A stretch of 64,000 nt of DNA from Lagopus muta. Its lineage: Eukaryota > Chordata > Aves > Galliformes > Phasianidae. Of this stretch, positions 21,613 to 34,800 are shown one piece after another. The first letter of the stretch is position 1, and each line of letters begins with the position of its first letter. Both the position numbers and the translations under genes were made by a program. The notes under the pieces were generated by a model. The model did no database searches and was not told the origin of the DNA. It saw only the letters and a list, made by a program, of their open reading frames with translations. The stretch covers positions 69,648,032 to 69,712,031 of the forward strand of contig NC_064433.1 of the NCBI RefSeq assembly GCF_023343835.1, in the 5' to 3' direction.

Positions 21613-23490
21613 TATATTTACCGAGGCAATTATAACAGTCAAGCATGATACAGAAATTGAATGTGTGTTATAGTAAGTGGGCAAAAGAATGGGAGAAAAT
21701 ATTCCTACATGCACCATCACTCATTAAAAATAATGGAAAAAAACTTCAAGAGAGCGTACTTGAAGAAGGTAGGGGTAGCTTAAAGATGTGATGAAAGCAG
21801 GGAGAAACAGGCAGGCGCCATACAAAACCAAGGAGAAAAATCTCAGTGTATTGCAGGGTAATAGTTAACTGTTTTCCATCCCTGTGATTAAGAATTGACT
21901 TAGCAAGTGAAGAGCCAGTCAGGAGTCCCCATTTTAAAAATGGGGAACTTAAACACGTGGGAAAAAAATACGTAGAAGCTAGGTAAGTAGCTACATAAGA
22001 TGGATATGGAGATACTGAAAAATGAAATCTATTAGGGAAAGGGATTACATACAAAGGACTGGAAAGAGTTTTAGAAGATTTAAAAGGTCTAAAGCAGAAG
22101 AGATGTGCATCTGAATATTTGGTCATATTCAATTCTAAGATCTCTGTAAGATGGCACACTAAGTAAAAACAGGCTGTGAGAGTAAGTGCGGTTTGCCCTA
22201 GGTTCTATGATGTGAACTTGCAGGTAAAAGCATCCTAATGATGTTGACATGGAGTCCACTGGTGTTTGTATTGAGGTAAGTGGTAGCTGAATTCTGGTGA
22301 AACAGGTTGAAGATGATTTCCACCAACCTAACTAGGGAAAATGTTAAACTTAGAGATAAACTTAAGTGAACTATTACTATCTTGATGAAAATAATGAAAG
22401 ATACACAGGTTTTAAGGTAGATATTAGACGGATTTTGAGGTGCTTGAAGGAAACACTCCTTGAAAGGGACTCAGGCCAGTTTTCTGTGCTGAAGTCGTGA
22501 TCCCATAGGATCAGGCTGGCATTATTATGTACCGTGTTGAACCAGGTAGTAACAACAACAGTTTGATAAAGTCTGTAACATTTAATACTTCTAGATAGGA
22601 AAGTAAAAGAAACTCATCTAATTACAACATGACAATGGGAACTGAATAACCCACAGCAAGAATAAAGCCCCTGTGTTAATGAATTAAAACTGCCTCTACT
22701 CAATTACAATATAGGTAGAAACCAGCTGGGAAAGGAGTGTGGCTGGGAAACATGAACTGAAAAATGTGCCGTTCAGAAAAGTTGGTAGATAAATCTGAAA
22801 GGGAGGCATACTGCATCATTAGGGATGAGATGAACTAAAAAGAAGGATCGCTTTTCAAGAGATGCTAATGTGTTAACATTGGGAAATTCTTTGAATTGTC
22901 AGGCTGGGATTCAGACATGGCTTATCTTTATATTATTGTGACGTACTATGTTGTTTTAAGCTGTCAAGCTCACCAAGTTGCCTTAAAAGAAAAAGGCCAC
23001 CAAGAGAAATGGGAGGACAGAAAAATAGGCTTTATTTAGCTGAAGGTATTCTTGATTTATATTGAATATCTCAGGCTCTGACTCTTTTCTTTTTCTTTCC
23101 TCTTTTTTTTTTTTTTTTTAACTTGTATTTTAGTTACCTGACAGAAAACTGAATAAAGTGTTGAAAATGTTCATGGTATTGTCTTCATTTGTTCATTTTG
23201 TGTGAGTAGGTATTTACAGCTTTTGCAGTAGCAGTAGAGTTTAAATAAAATGTGCTGGACTTGGTGAGGTGATATTTAAGTTTCCTTACAGAAGGAATAT
23301 ACGATCAAATCCTTTTTGTATTTATATGTTTAATTTCTTGAAAACATTGGTATGAAGAGAGAAAAAGGATAGACTTCTCAGTTACAGAAGTTCAAGTAAG
23401 AGGACTCTGACCATCTTTAACATTTTTTAGATCATTTTTTAACTTTTTAAGAACACTGTGAATACTGTTGGAGGTATACTGTTCAGTCAT
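21613..23490. other. Intergenic, mostly unassigned
   Basis: AT-rich. The only point of note is the acceptor-like site and AATAAA near 23100-23158. Confidence 0.6.
23135..23158 (+). other. Possible alternative terminal exon with poly(A) signal
   Basis: A T-rich tract and TTTTAG acceptor-like site at 23134 precede TTACCTGACAGAAAACTG and AATAAA (23153-23158), with T/GT-rich sequence after. Joined in phase from RIBC2 exon 6 it would end the protein with NYLTEN and a stop. It could be chance. Confidence 0.2.
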
Positions 23491-23560
23491 GGCTTGAACT
23501 GGTGATTGAGCACCTTGTGAAGGGGTGAGGCTGGCCTAGGGGGCACAGGCAAAATTTTTG
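23491..23560 (+). repeat. Unclassified dispersed repeat, copy 1
   Basis: GCTTGAACTGGTGATTGAGC...GGCACAGGCAAAA resembles 25923-25995 (GCCTGAAACAGTGATTGAGT...GTACAGGTGCAA). The family is not recognised; it could be an LTR or the 5' end of a LINE. Confidence 0.4.
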
Positions 23561-23999
23561 TACTCCTCTCCACATGATTAGAAGGGGTAGACCCAAGGTC
23601 ATACAAGGGCCTGCTACTGTCGGGGGAGCCTGTCTTGGACCTAGGCTCTGTCTTGTCATGGGTTGCTGTGTAGTCGGAGATCACTGGTTGGGCAAGTTCT
23701 AACTCCTCTTTCTTTATATGACTACTGGCCTCCCTGTGAATACTTTGCCTTGTATTGCCATGAACCTGTCAGAAGCAATTCTGCTTCTTTGTGAGAAGAA
23801 CAACTATGTGAGATGTTCCTAATGCTGTACAGTATTGTTCTTATGATTAATCTACTTAATTAGATACTAGTACTACAAAATTGGTGTCATTTACATAGTC
23901 TTCATGGAGTATCAGTGAAGTAATTAGGGTATGGAATATTTGTTAGGATATGATGTTGAGGGGAAAACAGTGATCAATTCCTAACACTTTCTGTGTGTA

Positions 24000-24885
24000 T
24001 TAACCCAGCCCTGGGGAGTACAGCCAACCAGGAGTGTGGCAAACAGGACATGGCATGTCAGATGGGCACGATGCAGGCAGTTTCTCCCTGGAGGGAGGCA
24101 AGCAGGGAAGATGTAGACTATTCCTCCCCACTCAGGAGACTGGCTCACCTATGAGCTGCCTTCCAGACAACAAATCCGGCTGTGATTTCCACAAGGCAGA
24201 AAATTCTTGACAAAAAGAACATGGTGACTCAGATGGAGTGCCTGCCAAAAAAATGTGTGGCTCAGGGAGTGCCTGAGCCTGTTGCTGCCAGTGGAGGGCA
24301 GCAGGGATATAATTTGTGTGAAGTGTGGGCAAGTGGATGATCTGCTCAGTAACATGGTAGAGAGGTTAAAGATCATCAGGGAGTGCGAGGAGATAGACTG
24401 GTGGAGTGACTCACTGCCATACCTGCAAGACAGGCACTGGGGTGAGACCCCTCCAAACAGTGTGGATGCCCTGCCACCATTGGGCAGAGGGAAGGGATTT
24501 ATGAGATGAGGAGGGGTGGAAACAGGTCCCAGCTCAGCATTGCAAGCAAACCCTGTCCCTATCTTATCTCGATTCCCAAGTGCCCCTACATACTAGGTTT
24601 GAAGCTCTGGAATTCAAGGGAGATATAAGTGAGGATGCAATGAAAGGTCCATCCAGGAGGTTGCTTACGGAGCAGCAGTTGACTCCACACCTCAAGACTG
24701 CTTCCACTGAGAAGGAAAGAAGTAGGTAATTGTTATAGGTGACTCCCTTCTAAGGAACAGAGGGCCCCATATGTTGGCCAGACCCTACTTGTAGGGAAGT
24801 ATGCTACTTCCTTGTGGCCCAGGTCAGGGACATTAGTAGGAGGTCACTCCTTCTTGGCAGTCTGTTACTATCCATTTTATTACAC
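24000..24885 (+). mobile_element. CR1 LINE 5' part with ORF1 relic
   Basis: Plus-strand fragments match the CR1 ORF1 protein: a CVKCGQVDDLLSNMVERL zinc-binding-like segment, IRECEEIDWWSDSLPYLQ (open frame 24255-24509), then VIGDSLLRNRGP near 24733-24770. This last part is the conserved GDSLLRGTEGP motif of the ORF1 esterase-like domain. Frames are broken. No ORF2 follows, unlike most CR1 copies, which keep only the 3' end. Confidence 0.75.
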
Positions 24886-25922
24886 TGTTCTGTAGACTTT
24901 GTAACTGGCGTAACGGTTTGAGACGTCTTCTGTTATGTTCCATGTAAGAAAGTATTCTAAATCAGAAATACCACTGCTGTCCTCCTCTATTCTCACAATA
25001 AAATCTTTTAATGTTTTTGCAATGACCTTACTTTTTCTAACTGCTGCTCATGTGAATTTCCTTTACGGGCTTCTCTTTCAGGTTTCCTGCCACTGAGGCA
25101 TTCAGAAATGAATTCATTACAAATGTCACGTGTTTACTGCAAAGATCCTTGAATTTCTTTTGTCTCTGTTGTTAAATTTTTACATTTAACTTCCAGAAAT
25201 TTGTTTATTTTTGTCACAGCATCAGATACTGACCCCCTGAATGCATCCTTGAAAAAGTTTCCCAACGATGTTTGGTGAAACATTGTTCTCTTAAGATTTT
25301 GATGGTAGTTAAATTTGCATAATTTATTTTTCAGTAATTTTATTAACTAGGAATTTTCATAATCTTTAGCAAAAGAATTTGAAAGGTCATGTTATTAAAA
25401 TATATTTTCATTGGTTTTATTTTTTATGTATGCGAGAGAGACAACATAAATAAAACAAACAGACCCTCTTAAACTGTCCACTGGCATGAGGATATCTTCA
25501 GCCAAGAATACAAAAATTTTCCAGTTTTATCTGCTAAGTTCAAGGAAATATAAATCTGTTGGTTTGTTTGCTGTTTTACAAGGACATTTATTTGGCTGAG
25601 GCACTAAGTTGTAATAATGTACTGTTATCTCTTCCTCTAATTTGTAAAACCCAGACAAATCTTCTAAGAGTCTTTCAGATATTTGTAAGGTTAGGATCAG
25701 AAGTGAGCAGACAAGGTTCAGCTCTTTTTTGGTCTATGTAATATCACAATTTACTGCAATTAAACATGACAGTAGTTGATGAAAGACAACTCTGAAGTAA
25801 AAATTAATACTCCTATCAAAATTAAAAAGTTAGCGTCTTCACGTTGTATGGGAAAGATGTTTAAAGTCTATCACTGGCCTAGGCAAAATATGTTGAGAAC
25901 TGTATGAGAGCCATTAGATCAC
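24886..25922. other. Intergenic, no features seen
   Basis: AT-rich; no gene or recognisable repeat. Confidence 0.6.
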
Positions 25923-25995
25923 AGCCTGAAACAGTGATTGAGTACCTGGGGAAGGAACTTAGCCAGCCCTGGGAGTACAGGTGCAAGCTGCTCAC
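25923..25995 (+). repeat. Unclassified dispersed repeat, copy 2
   Basis: Resembles 23491-23560. The segment CAGCCCTGGGAGTACAG also recurs with one inserted base at about 24006, at the start of the CR1 5' fragment. The family is unknown to me. Confidence 0.4.
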
Positions 25996-26067
25996 CTGTA
26001 ACTTCACTTAAAGGCTGACAGCTGAAAGGGAAGCATTTCTACTTGGAGATTGCCTCCTTTAGGAGAG

Positions 26068-26114
26068 ATTGCTTACCCCTTTTCTGCCTGATCTTCAGAA
26101 AAGGGGTAAGCAAT
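26068..26114. repeat. Perfect 19-bp inverted repeat (hairpin)
   Basis: ATTGCTTACCCCTTTTCTG (26068-26086) and its exact reverse complement (26096-26114) flank a 9-nt loop, with further partial pairing outside. No gene context. Confidence 0.95.
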
Positions 26115-26283
26115 TCCTTCTTTATTATTGTGATAATTGAATATAATTGTGTAATTGAACTGTGACTGCTGCCTTTCTTGAAACTGAAGCTGATCTGAAA
26201 CTGGTTAAAGGCAACTGTATCTACTGCCTCCTATTATTACAAGAAACAAGCTATGCTTGTGGTTTAAAAAACCCAAACAGAAT

Positions 26284-26410
26284 GTCATAGAATCACAGAA
26301 TGGCCCAGGTTGGAAGAGACCTCAAGGATCATCACCTCAAGCTCCAAACCCACAGGCAGGGCAACCAACCTCCATATCTAGTCCAGGCTGCCCAGGGCCC
26401 CATCCAGCTA
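26284..26410 (-). mobile_element. CR1 LINE 3' end, short
   Basis: CATAGAATCACAGAATGGCC, CAGGTTGGAAGAGACCTCAA and CAGGCTGCCCAGGGCCCCAT: a reverse-oriented CR1 3' end. Confidence 0.9.
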
Positions 26411-29400
26411 TAAGTAAACAGACCATACAAAATAATTTATTAGTACTATTCTGACTTCAGTTTTATGTCTCCATAGTTTTTCTCATCAGTACTTGACATC
26501 AATTGACTTGAATAAAATTAATATATGAACTGAACCAGTCAAGAATTAAGCATGTTATTATATTAAATTTAGTATTTTATTTGGTAAATAAACTGCTATT
26601 AACATCATCACTGGTAGCTTAATTCTATACAAAAAGTAGAAATGTCTACTGATAGAGAGAAAATCTTCATGTGTGATGTTGGCATACTGATACAGATCTG
26701 AAAGAGTTTGCTTCTTAGTTATTTGGTACTTTGGCAGGTTGCATAAGCAAGTAGTGGAGATTCAAGTTAGTGACACTGAAGAGATTTCTATTGTTGTAAA
26801 TGTAGCCTTTTAAAACACTAAGAACTGATTATGGAAGCAAAAAAAGTAAGGAAACTGTGATCTTCTATTGTGTTTCATATTTGTAGAAGGATCTTGAGTT
26901 ACTTTCTTGAAAGGAAAGTTCTTCTTAGAGCACTTTCTCCTTACCTGATTTTGTCTACTCATGCTCAGCTAAGGTTCTGTTTGGTCCACAGTTCAATTCC
27001 CAGATGACATTAACCTCAAAACTTAGTGATATAGTGGCTTGTGTTCTATAATCACAAATTAAATTAACACATCAACAAGGCAAAGAAGGCATAGAAATTT
27101 TGATAATGAAATAAAAATAAAATCATTTGCTGAAAGAATAAAGTAAATTTTACAGAGATTCCATGTTTTTCTGGCTGTAAGGACAAAGTTGAGCTTAATT
27201 TGTAGAGTTTAGTGAGATGGTAGGAGTACTTTCTTATCCAGTGTTCCTTTAGTAGTGCTAATAAACAAACAAAAGCACTTAAGGAAGCCAGGTTGGTTCT
27301 GCTTTTCCCACTTAAAATGTACTTTATTTAGTTGCCGTATATCTGGACACTTCTTTCCTGAGAATATTGCATTAATTCCCAACCTTCTAGTACAGTACAA
27401 TTGTACTTGAAATTCTTCAAGGAAGTAAATGCTCTGTGTGAATTGGGAAGAAATTAAAGTCTCTTCTTGTAAACTGTGTGTGATATTTCAAATGATGCTA
27501 CATTGCAGTTATTAGTGGATTGAAATGCTTTTCAGGTGGCAGGAGAAGCTGACTACCTAGCAGCCATTCTAATCAAAGGCTGAAGATAGAATAAAAGTAT
27601 GAAGGGTACTTCAAATGACTAGCATTAGAGGCTTCTTTTTGAAAGCAATTTTATTGAAATTGGAATTTATTCAACATCGTTGGGTTGTTTTAGATTGTTG
27701 TTTTGTTTTGTTTTTTAATTAACCATATACATCACCACTACTTTTCTGTAAATTTATGTTATTACTAACATGCTTTTGTCTCTTTCTCTGCATAAATCTT
27801 TGAATAACCTATTTTAGGACTTAATCCTGCTTTCTGTTGGTTTAAATATTTCTTGGAGGATACTATGCTCTTCAAGATTTATTACAAGGCACAGACAGAT
27901 GCTTTACTGATTGTATGTACTCCCTGCATTTTATATAATCAGCTTCAGAAAGATAATCCTTACTGCACTTTTAAAGTAGTGGTTCTTTTTTACTAAGTAC
28001 CTGCCAGGAGAATTGATTAAAATGTATATGAGACGCTGGTCATGAAAATTGACTGCCATGTAAATATAGATATGTCCCAATTCTAGAAAAATATGCATTA
28101 GTTTCTTTACTGATATTAAAAAGTGAAGTATTTGCATGAGAATTTGATAGTCAGGAGAGGATGTTGTTAAATTTTTCCTTTCTATGGATAGTCTCACTCA
28201 CAGATCTAGTGCTGCTTAGCAAAATTGTAGGGAACTTTCACCCTGACAAATCTAATTCCTGTGGCTTCTTATTAGCAATCCTAATTCTTTACAGAAAAAA
28301 CCATAAAAATTCTGTCTGTAGAAGAAACCACAGAAAATAAACAACAGCTACTAGACGTCATAGTAGAGATTGCACAATTGCTGTTAGCACAGCAAAAAAT
28401 ACTTTCATTAAACTCCAAAGACTAAACAGCCTTCTTTCTATCCATAGAAAAGATGGATAAGAGTTGTTTTTAAAACCAATCTTTCATAGTAATACTTTAA
28501 TAATACTTTATCTAATCTAATTATGCCATTTTGCAATAAAACAGAAGAAATGGAAATCTAGATGCATCATCTTTATGCCAAGTTGAAACAAAGCAGCAGT
28601 TCGGTATGCGGTCTGGTTTTCCTGACAGAACATTTGCTGTGATAGTGGTGGTGCTTGAAATAAGTTTTACAAAGAAAAAATACCTTGAGCACTATCTATT
28701 TATGAGTCAGCATGTAAAAAAATGGAAATTACTCAGCTTTGAGCTTTATAAAATGTTCTTCCATCAACAAATGTTCTTCCATCAACACAGTTTAAGAGTT
28801 TAATCATACAACTTCAGTAATTGAAAATGCTAGAAAAGGAGTAAGATTAGGAAAAAAACTGCATATGCAGGAGAAATTGACAAGAAGAATCAGCAAGTAA
28901 CATAAAGATTATTTTTTTTAATGAAAGATTGCATTTGTAATATTAACTTATTTGCTCCTTATGTTATCGCAGACAACTAAGTGATGAGATCTTGAAACAT
29001 AGATGTCAGAAAAATAAGTCATAATACTTGAAACCAACAACACTACTCTGGCAACAGAGAGAATGAGGTAATGAGTGAAAACATGGGTAAGAAAGCAGTA
29101 AAACTGGATAGTTTAATAATGTATTCTGTGAAAAGTCATGGGTATTAGAAACTGCACAGCAACATAGTAATTGGAGTTTTATTAACTTATCCATCTGCTA
29201 CTCAGTGATCAGCAACACATCTAGCTGGAAAAAGCTGTCTGTCTTACAGCATGTCCTTTTGCATGTGCTTGTTTTCCAGGTTCATGCTCCTGCTGGGCTA
29301 ACAGTCTCAAGTACTAACCAGTTCGAGTTATGAATTCTTGAGAGATGAGAGATTCAGGTCTCCTTAAGTCTAATTGCGGTGGATCAATTCCTTAGACTAC

Positions 29401-30067
29401 CACGATATATGTGTATGAGTGTGCAGTGTCTGCGTGTAGATGAATATGCATCCATGTAAATGAAAATGCAGTTTTCAAAGCCATCTGTTTATCTCCTGCT
29501 GACTTTAAATAAATAAAAAATGACTGGGCTTCTGGAGGGATGATTCTCAACAGAGCTAATTCCAACAGAGATCATAAGCTTGTTTTCTACAAAGAAAAAT
29601 GTGTTTTCATTGAAAGCCTCAGACACTGAAGAATGAGAGATTGTGCCAAGGCTACCCAAGTGTTATGCAGATGGTGTAGAGTTGGGAAAGAGCTTGTTTC
29701 TTCTATGAATTGCATGAAGGGTCTCAAAGCTCCTAGCTTTTCTATTTTGAGACCTTAGCAGTATATATTACAATTCCTTCAGAACCAGAAGCATTAATCA
29801 TGTCTGGTTCAAACAAGAGAGCTCTAGTGATGCAAATATATGTGCATGTATGAAAGATATATAGTGTGTAACAAAAAAAAAAAAATCAACAACAAAAAAA
29901 ACAGCCCTAATCCCTGAGCATAACCAGGATTCCATCCTCTTTTCTTTTCCTCTTCTGTTTCCCGCCTGCCAAGCTCAGCATAATGCCTTCAGTAGGTATA
30001 CTTTCTACAAACTAGACAGAGAAGACAACACCAATTTTATTGGGTTGCACATATCCACTGATGAAGA
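26411..30067. other. Intergenic, largely unassigned
   Basis: 3.7 kb of AT-rich sequence. Only an 18-bp tandem duplication (28753-28788) and a poly-A stretch near 29873 stand out. Confidence 0.6.
28753..28788 (+). repeat. 18-bp tandem duplication
   Basis: ATGTTCTTCCATCAACAA followed immediately by ATGTTCTTCCATCAACAC; two copies, one mismatch. Confidence 0.95.
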
Positions 30068-30414
30068 GAGAGTTGGAGAGCTGTGGCCGTTCAGCTTGGA
30101 GAAGAGATGACTGTGAAGTCATTTGATGGTGGCCTTTCAATATTGGAAGGGAAGTTATAGAAAAAGGGGACAGGGTCCATAGTGATAGAACAAGGGGAAA
30201 TATTTTCAAGCTCAAAGAGGGTAGATTTAGGTTAGATATAAGGAAACAGGCACTGGAACAGGTTGCCCAGCAATGAGGTTGGTGCCTCGTCCCTGGAGAC
30301 TTTCAAGACGAGACTAGATCATGCCTTGGGCAACCTGATCTGGCTGTGCATGTCCCTGTTCTTTGCAGGTGAGTTGGACTAGATGCCCTCAGAGGTCCCT
30401 TCCAACTCTAAGGA
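30068..30414 (+). mobile_element. CR1 LINE 3' fragment
   Basis: Runs from GAGAGTTGGAGAGCTGTGGC and TTCAGCTTGGAGAAGAGATG through GGAACAGGTTGCCCAGCAAT to GAGGTCCCTTCCAACTCTAA, in plus orientation. Confidence 0.88.
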
Positions 30415-30535
30415 TTACATGAAAGACAACATGAGAAGATAAAGTTCCAAACAGATGGTGAGAAATGACTTTACATCTCAAGATCTGGAAGGAATAGGAA
30501 ATAGAGCCAAACAATCAACAAGTCACAGTACAGTT

Positions 30536-30572
30536 AAAAAACAAAACAAAACAAACAAACAAACAAAAAAAC
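30536..30572. repeat. A-rich (AAAC)n simple repeat
   Basis: Imperfect AAAAC/AAAC repeats. Confidence 0.8.
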
Positions 30573-31426
30573 CCACAAATTTTAAAGGATGGCTGCATTA
30601 AAATCAGGGTAAGTTATGCAGCTAACTGCTACTTCTGGTTTCTACACTTTTGAGCCTCTCAAGGGGAATTTATGAACAAAATAGGGCAGGATTCACTGAA
30701 GTTTCAGTTATGATTACAGATCCTGTTGGCTGCGGGCATGATATGAAAGTGAAAAGGTGTACAGCTTTGATAATCCTCTTCCAAAACGTGAGAAGTAATA
30801 TGCACCCAAGACTGAGATAATGCAAGGTTACAGTTTCTGACAGAAGGACGTTTGGGAAACATACGGTCTGAGTCCTTCTGCTATGGGGTTAAACAGGAAT
30901 CTTCAAAATTCTTCGTGCATTATTGTACCTGAGAACCAGCTTATGTAGAGATGAAAAAATGACAGGCTACCAAGCATGAGCATGTATTTCAAGTTACGTT
31001 CCATGTTGGAATTAACAAACCATGAAAAGTGATTAAGCTTCTTCAGTATAAAAACAGAAGGAACTCTCAGCAATGTTTTGACTTGTAATTTTCTTTCCCC
31101 TCTTAAGCCTCAAAGGCAGCCTCAGTTTGAAGCTTAGTCTGTTAATAAAAGTGCTGCAGAAAGTGCTTAGGAAGAAATGTATCAGAGAGGAGGAAAGAAA
31201 AGACTTTGCAAGACATGAGGAAGGCTGAGAAGACTTTGAAGCAATAATATCTTGGAAATATAACTTATGCTAAAGAAAATATGTTTTGTATCTGTTGGGG
31301 GAAAAAAAAAATGCCCTGAAGATAGTAATTTATAGCTCAACATACCAAGGCTTAGGGAATAGGAAAAATCTTGGTCTCTTCCACCAGTGTCTTACTAAGT
31401 CCTAGAAGAACTATTTTCTTGTTGTA

Positions 31427-31852
31427 TAATCATTTGAGTTGGAAGGGGCCTTTAAAAGTCACATAGCCCAACTTCTTTGCAATGAATGGTGACATCTATA
31501 ACTAGATCAGGTCATTCAAAGCCCTGTCCAGCCTGATGTTGAATATCCCCAAGGAAGGGGCAACCTGTTGCAGTGCTTTACCACCTCGTTGTGAAGAACT
31601 TTTTCCTTATATTCAGTCCAAATCTCCCTTCTTTCAGTTTGAAACAATTTCCCCTTGTCCTTTCGCAACAGATCCTGCTAAAATGTCTGTCTTGTTCTTT
31701 CCTGTTGCTCCCCTTTAGATACTGAAAGGCCATTATTAGGTCTCCCTGAAGCTTCCTTTTCTCCAGGCTGAACAGCCCCAGCTCTCTCACCTGTCCTCAC
31801 AATGAAGGTGTTCCATCCCTGAGATCATTTTTGTGGCCCTCTTCTAGATGCA
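31427..31852 (-). mobile_element. CR1 LINE 3' fragment
   Basis: GAGTTGGAAGGGGCCTTTAA, CAACCTGTTGCAGTGCTTTA, TTCCTTATATTCAGTCCAAA, TTCTCCAGGCTGAACAGCCC. The minus strand still reads RELGLFSLEKRKLQGDLIMA, a CR1 reverse-transcriptase tail. Confidence 0.92.
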
Positions 31853-34800
31853 CTATAAGAGATTAACAAAGATTAAAAAAGACATTGAATCTCACAAAAT
31901 TGTCTGTGCAATAACTTAGAGCACGTAAGACTTTGATGGTATACCCTCTGTCTACCGTGCAGTTCATGTCTGACCACAATAATATTATTTAAGCTTTCTG
32001 CTCTTCTATTTCCAGTATGCAAAATGAAAATAACAGCATACAGAGAAATATAAATATACACTTATATTATGCCAACTCTTACCTTCTATGCTCCCTTGAA
32101 ATTTGAAGAGGCTATTGTACAGCTCTAGTTAGATAACGTTATTTCTTCCAATGATAAAGACAGCTTAAGCAGAGGGACTGAATAAAAAAGGTCAAATATA
32201 CTGAAGACTGTATGTGGCTTTAAGAAGATAGAAAATAGGTAAGAAATTGATAGGTACAATATACTTCAAATTTTACTGGGTAAATGGATAGGCTGATATA
32301 CCTGTACGTTGAGCTATCACAGGTCTCATATTATTCTGACTTGTCAGTTCTATACTTCTCTGTGGACATTCAGGTGATCTATTACAAACCCTGTTCAGGT
32401 TTGTGAGGACTTTTCTTACCTGTCCTGTGTGCCATGTTATAACACGAACTGCATTTTGAAATGCAGCAAGACTTGAAAGTAGAACAAATACATCATACAG
32501 AATTGCAAACTAAATTAGTCTTGATTTGGGCTACTTCAGCTGTCTCCATACTTTCAAGCTTTCCACAGATAATATAGCTGTGGACATAGGAAAAGCGAAC
32601 AGGCATTTTATTTATTGTCAGAAAACATGATAAAAGGTAATTAACAAAACAAAGGCAGTATACTTAAAGCTGTAGAAGGAAAAATTTGAAATCAATACAA
32701 AATGTGATGAAATAGAATCTCTAGGGTAGACAACCTTAGCTTCTCTTAATCTCAGTGGTTGATGAGGATCCATGGAACTGCGTTGGGTATTTTGAGAAAA
32801 TTATTACATAAACAGTCATGTTTAGAGTCTCAAGGCAGTCATTAAGACCACCATCTGATGAATCACTGGAGCATGTTAAGAATAGGGAATTATTCATGCT
32901 TAAAGGTGTTACACACTCAAGTTTTACTGGCTCAGGAGCTAATATTTCAGTGGTAGAAAGACAACACAATCATGGCTAGATTCTTTCTTTTGTCCGAAAC
33001 ATAAAATGAAAGTTAGTGTCAAAGGCAGAATATTGCAATAAGTGAATCACTGGCCTAATCCAATAGATAATTCAAGTTTTTACGTTTTCCTTCAATGAAC
33101 AATTTTTCAGTCTTGTTTTTCCTACTTATGCAGTACACAATGACAAACTGTGAGCCTTATCTCCTGCAGAATCTGTTTGACATCTAAAAATAGAGAAGAT
33201 GTATCCTCTAGGAAATGTAAACGGTGAGATTTGAACATACAATGAAGATTACCTTTTTTAAACACACAGCATTCTAATTTTTAAGTAGGTGGGGGAGTCA
33301 TGTCATTCTTCAGCAATGATGTCACTCAGCTTGGAGCCCAAATGTTCTCATTCTTGGCAAGTAACTTTAAACAAAGAATGTATGGTTTTCAAATGTTCTT
33401 CAAATTCAGTAAAAAGCATTTATGCAAACAAAAGCTGTTGTTGTGTCTAGAAACTGTTGTTTATCTTTAGAGTGGAGCCATGTTAATAGTTTTAAGATGC
33501 TAAAATGTGAGGTCACTGATGCACAAAATAATCAAATTCTGATCATCTTGCTGCATAGTACTGTCATATTGCAACCTGAATTAGGACTGCGTGCAAGATA
33601 AGGAGAAGATTTGAATGCTAAATCTTCATGCTCTGGGTAAGTTGTGTAAAAATTAGTACCAGAGAAGGCTTTCTATTCTTACTTTTCATGGAAGGTTAGT
33701 TTTATCTATGTTTTCTGGAACGTGTAGAGAAAATATCTGTAGTAGCTGCATCAATATACAACTGTTCCAATTTGATTAAACTGATATCTTTTCAGGAATC
33801 CTGACAGCAAAATACATTGAACAGACATAATGAGTCTTAGTTCGGAGTTGTTATTGTCACCATCCAAATTCATTAAGTTCTCTGCCCAGAACAGCTAATA
33901 GATAGAAAAGAAGTGAGGAATGATGAAGAAAACCAAGAACCGTATTCACTTTTTGTAATTTACAAGTCTTCTTATGGGATAAATTCTATGCAACTACTCT
34001 GTATACATCAGTTTATCTGGATGGCTTCCCTAATAACTTGGCACTCCTTAGGCTTTTTCAATCATGTTTAGCTGAGTAGAAAAGGTTTCACTGAGAAGTT
34101 CTCGTGAGTTTGAATATAGGTAACAAGTTGTTTTCTTTTGCAGGGGGAATTTTTAACAGGTTAAGCTGAAGAAAATTTGCATCTGTATTTGTCTCCAATA
34201 AAACTGCATGGGGAGAAAAAGAATATAATTTCTTCAGCCATGAGAAACACCCACAGGAGTTTGTATCTTTTTAAACATCTGCTTCAAATAATGACAAGGG
34301 AAAAAATGTCAGAAACCAAGTTTAGTTTTGATATTTTAATGTAACTTGTCTTAATATTTATGTAGTGTCCAGGAAAAATGATGAGAAGAAAACAAGAAAG
34401 GAAGATTGGAGGAGAAAAGAGAGTTGGCTGTGATTAAAGAGAAGTTTTAAACAGTGGGTAGATACAAGTGGAAACAGTGGATAGATATATAAAGTAGATT
34501 TTTCTTTTCCAGATAAAATTTCCATCTGTGTATCGAAACATCTTTTCATCTAAATATCATTGTAACATTCAGTGAAACAAGGGAACATTTGTATGTCAGC
34601 TACATACAATAGTGCTGTAAAGCATGACTTCCAGGCTATTTGGATGGCTACCAAGGCAAGTAATGCACAAGTCATTTCTGAAGTAATATACAAACAAAAG
34701 TAGATTGTTACATCCCATCGGTTGATTATCTATTGCTTTCATTTGTTTTTCTATGTTATTAAAGTCTCAAAAGGCCTTAGGTAGGAGAAAGAGAAAGGAA

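Noticed and set aside
20850..21646. Two minus-strand open frames as an active transposase gene
   Set aside because: Parts of one mariner transposase broken by deletion and frameshift.
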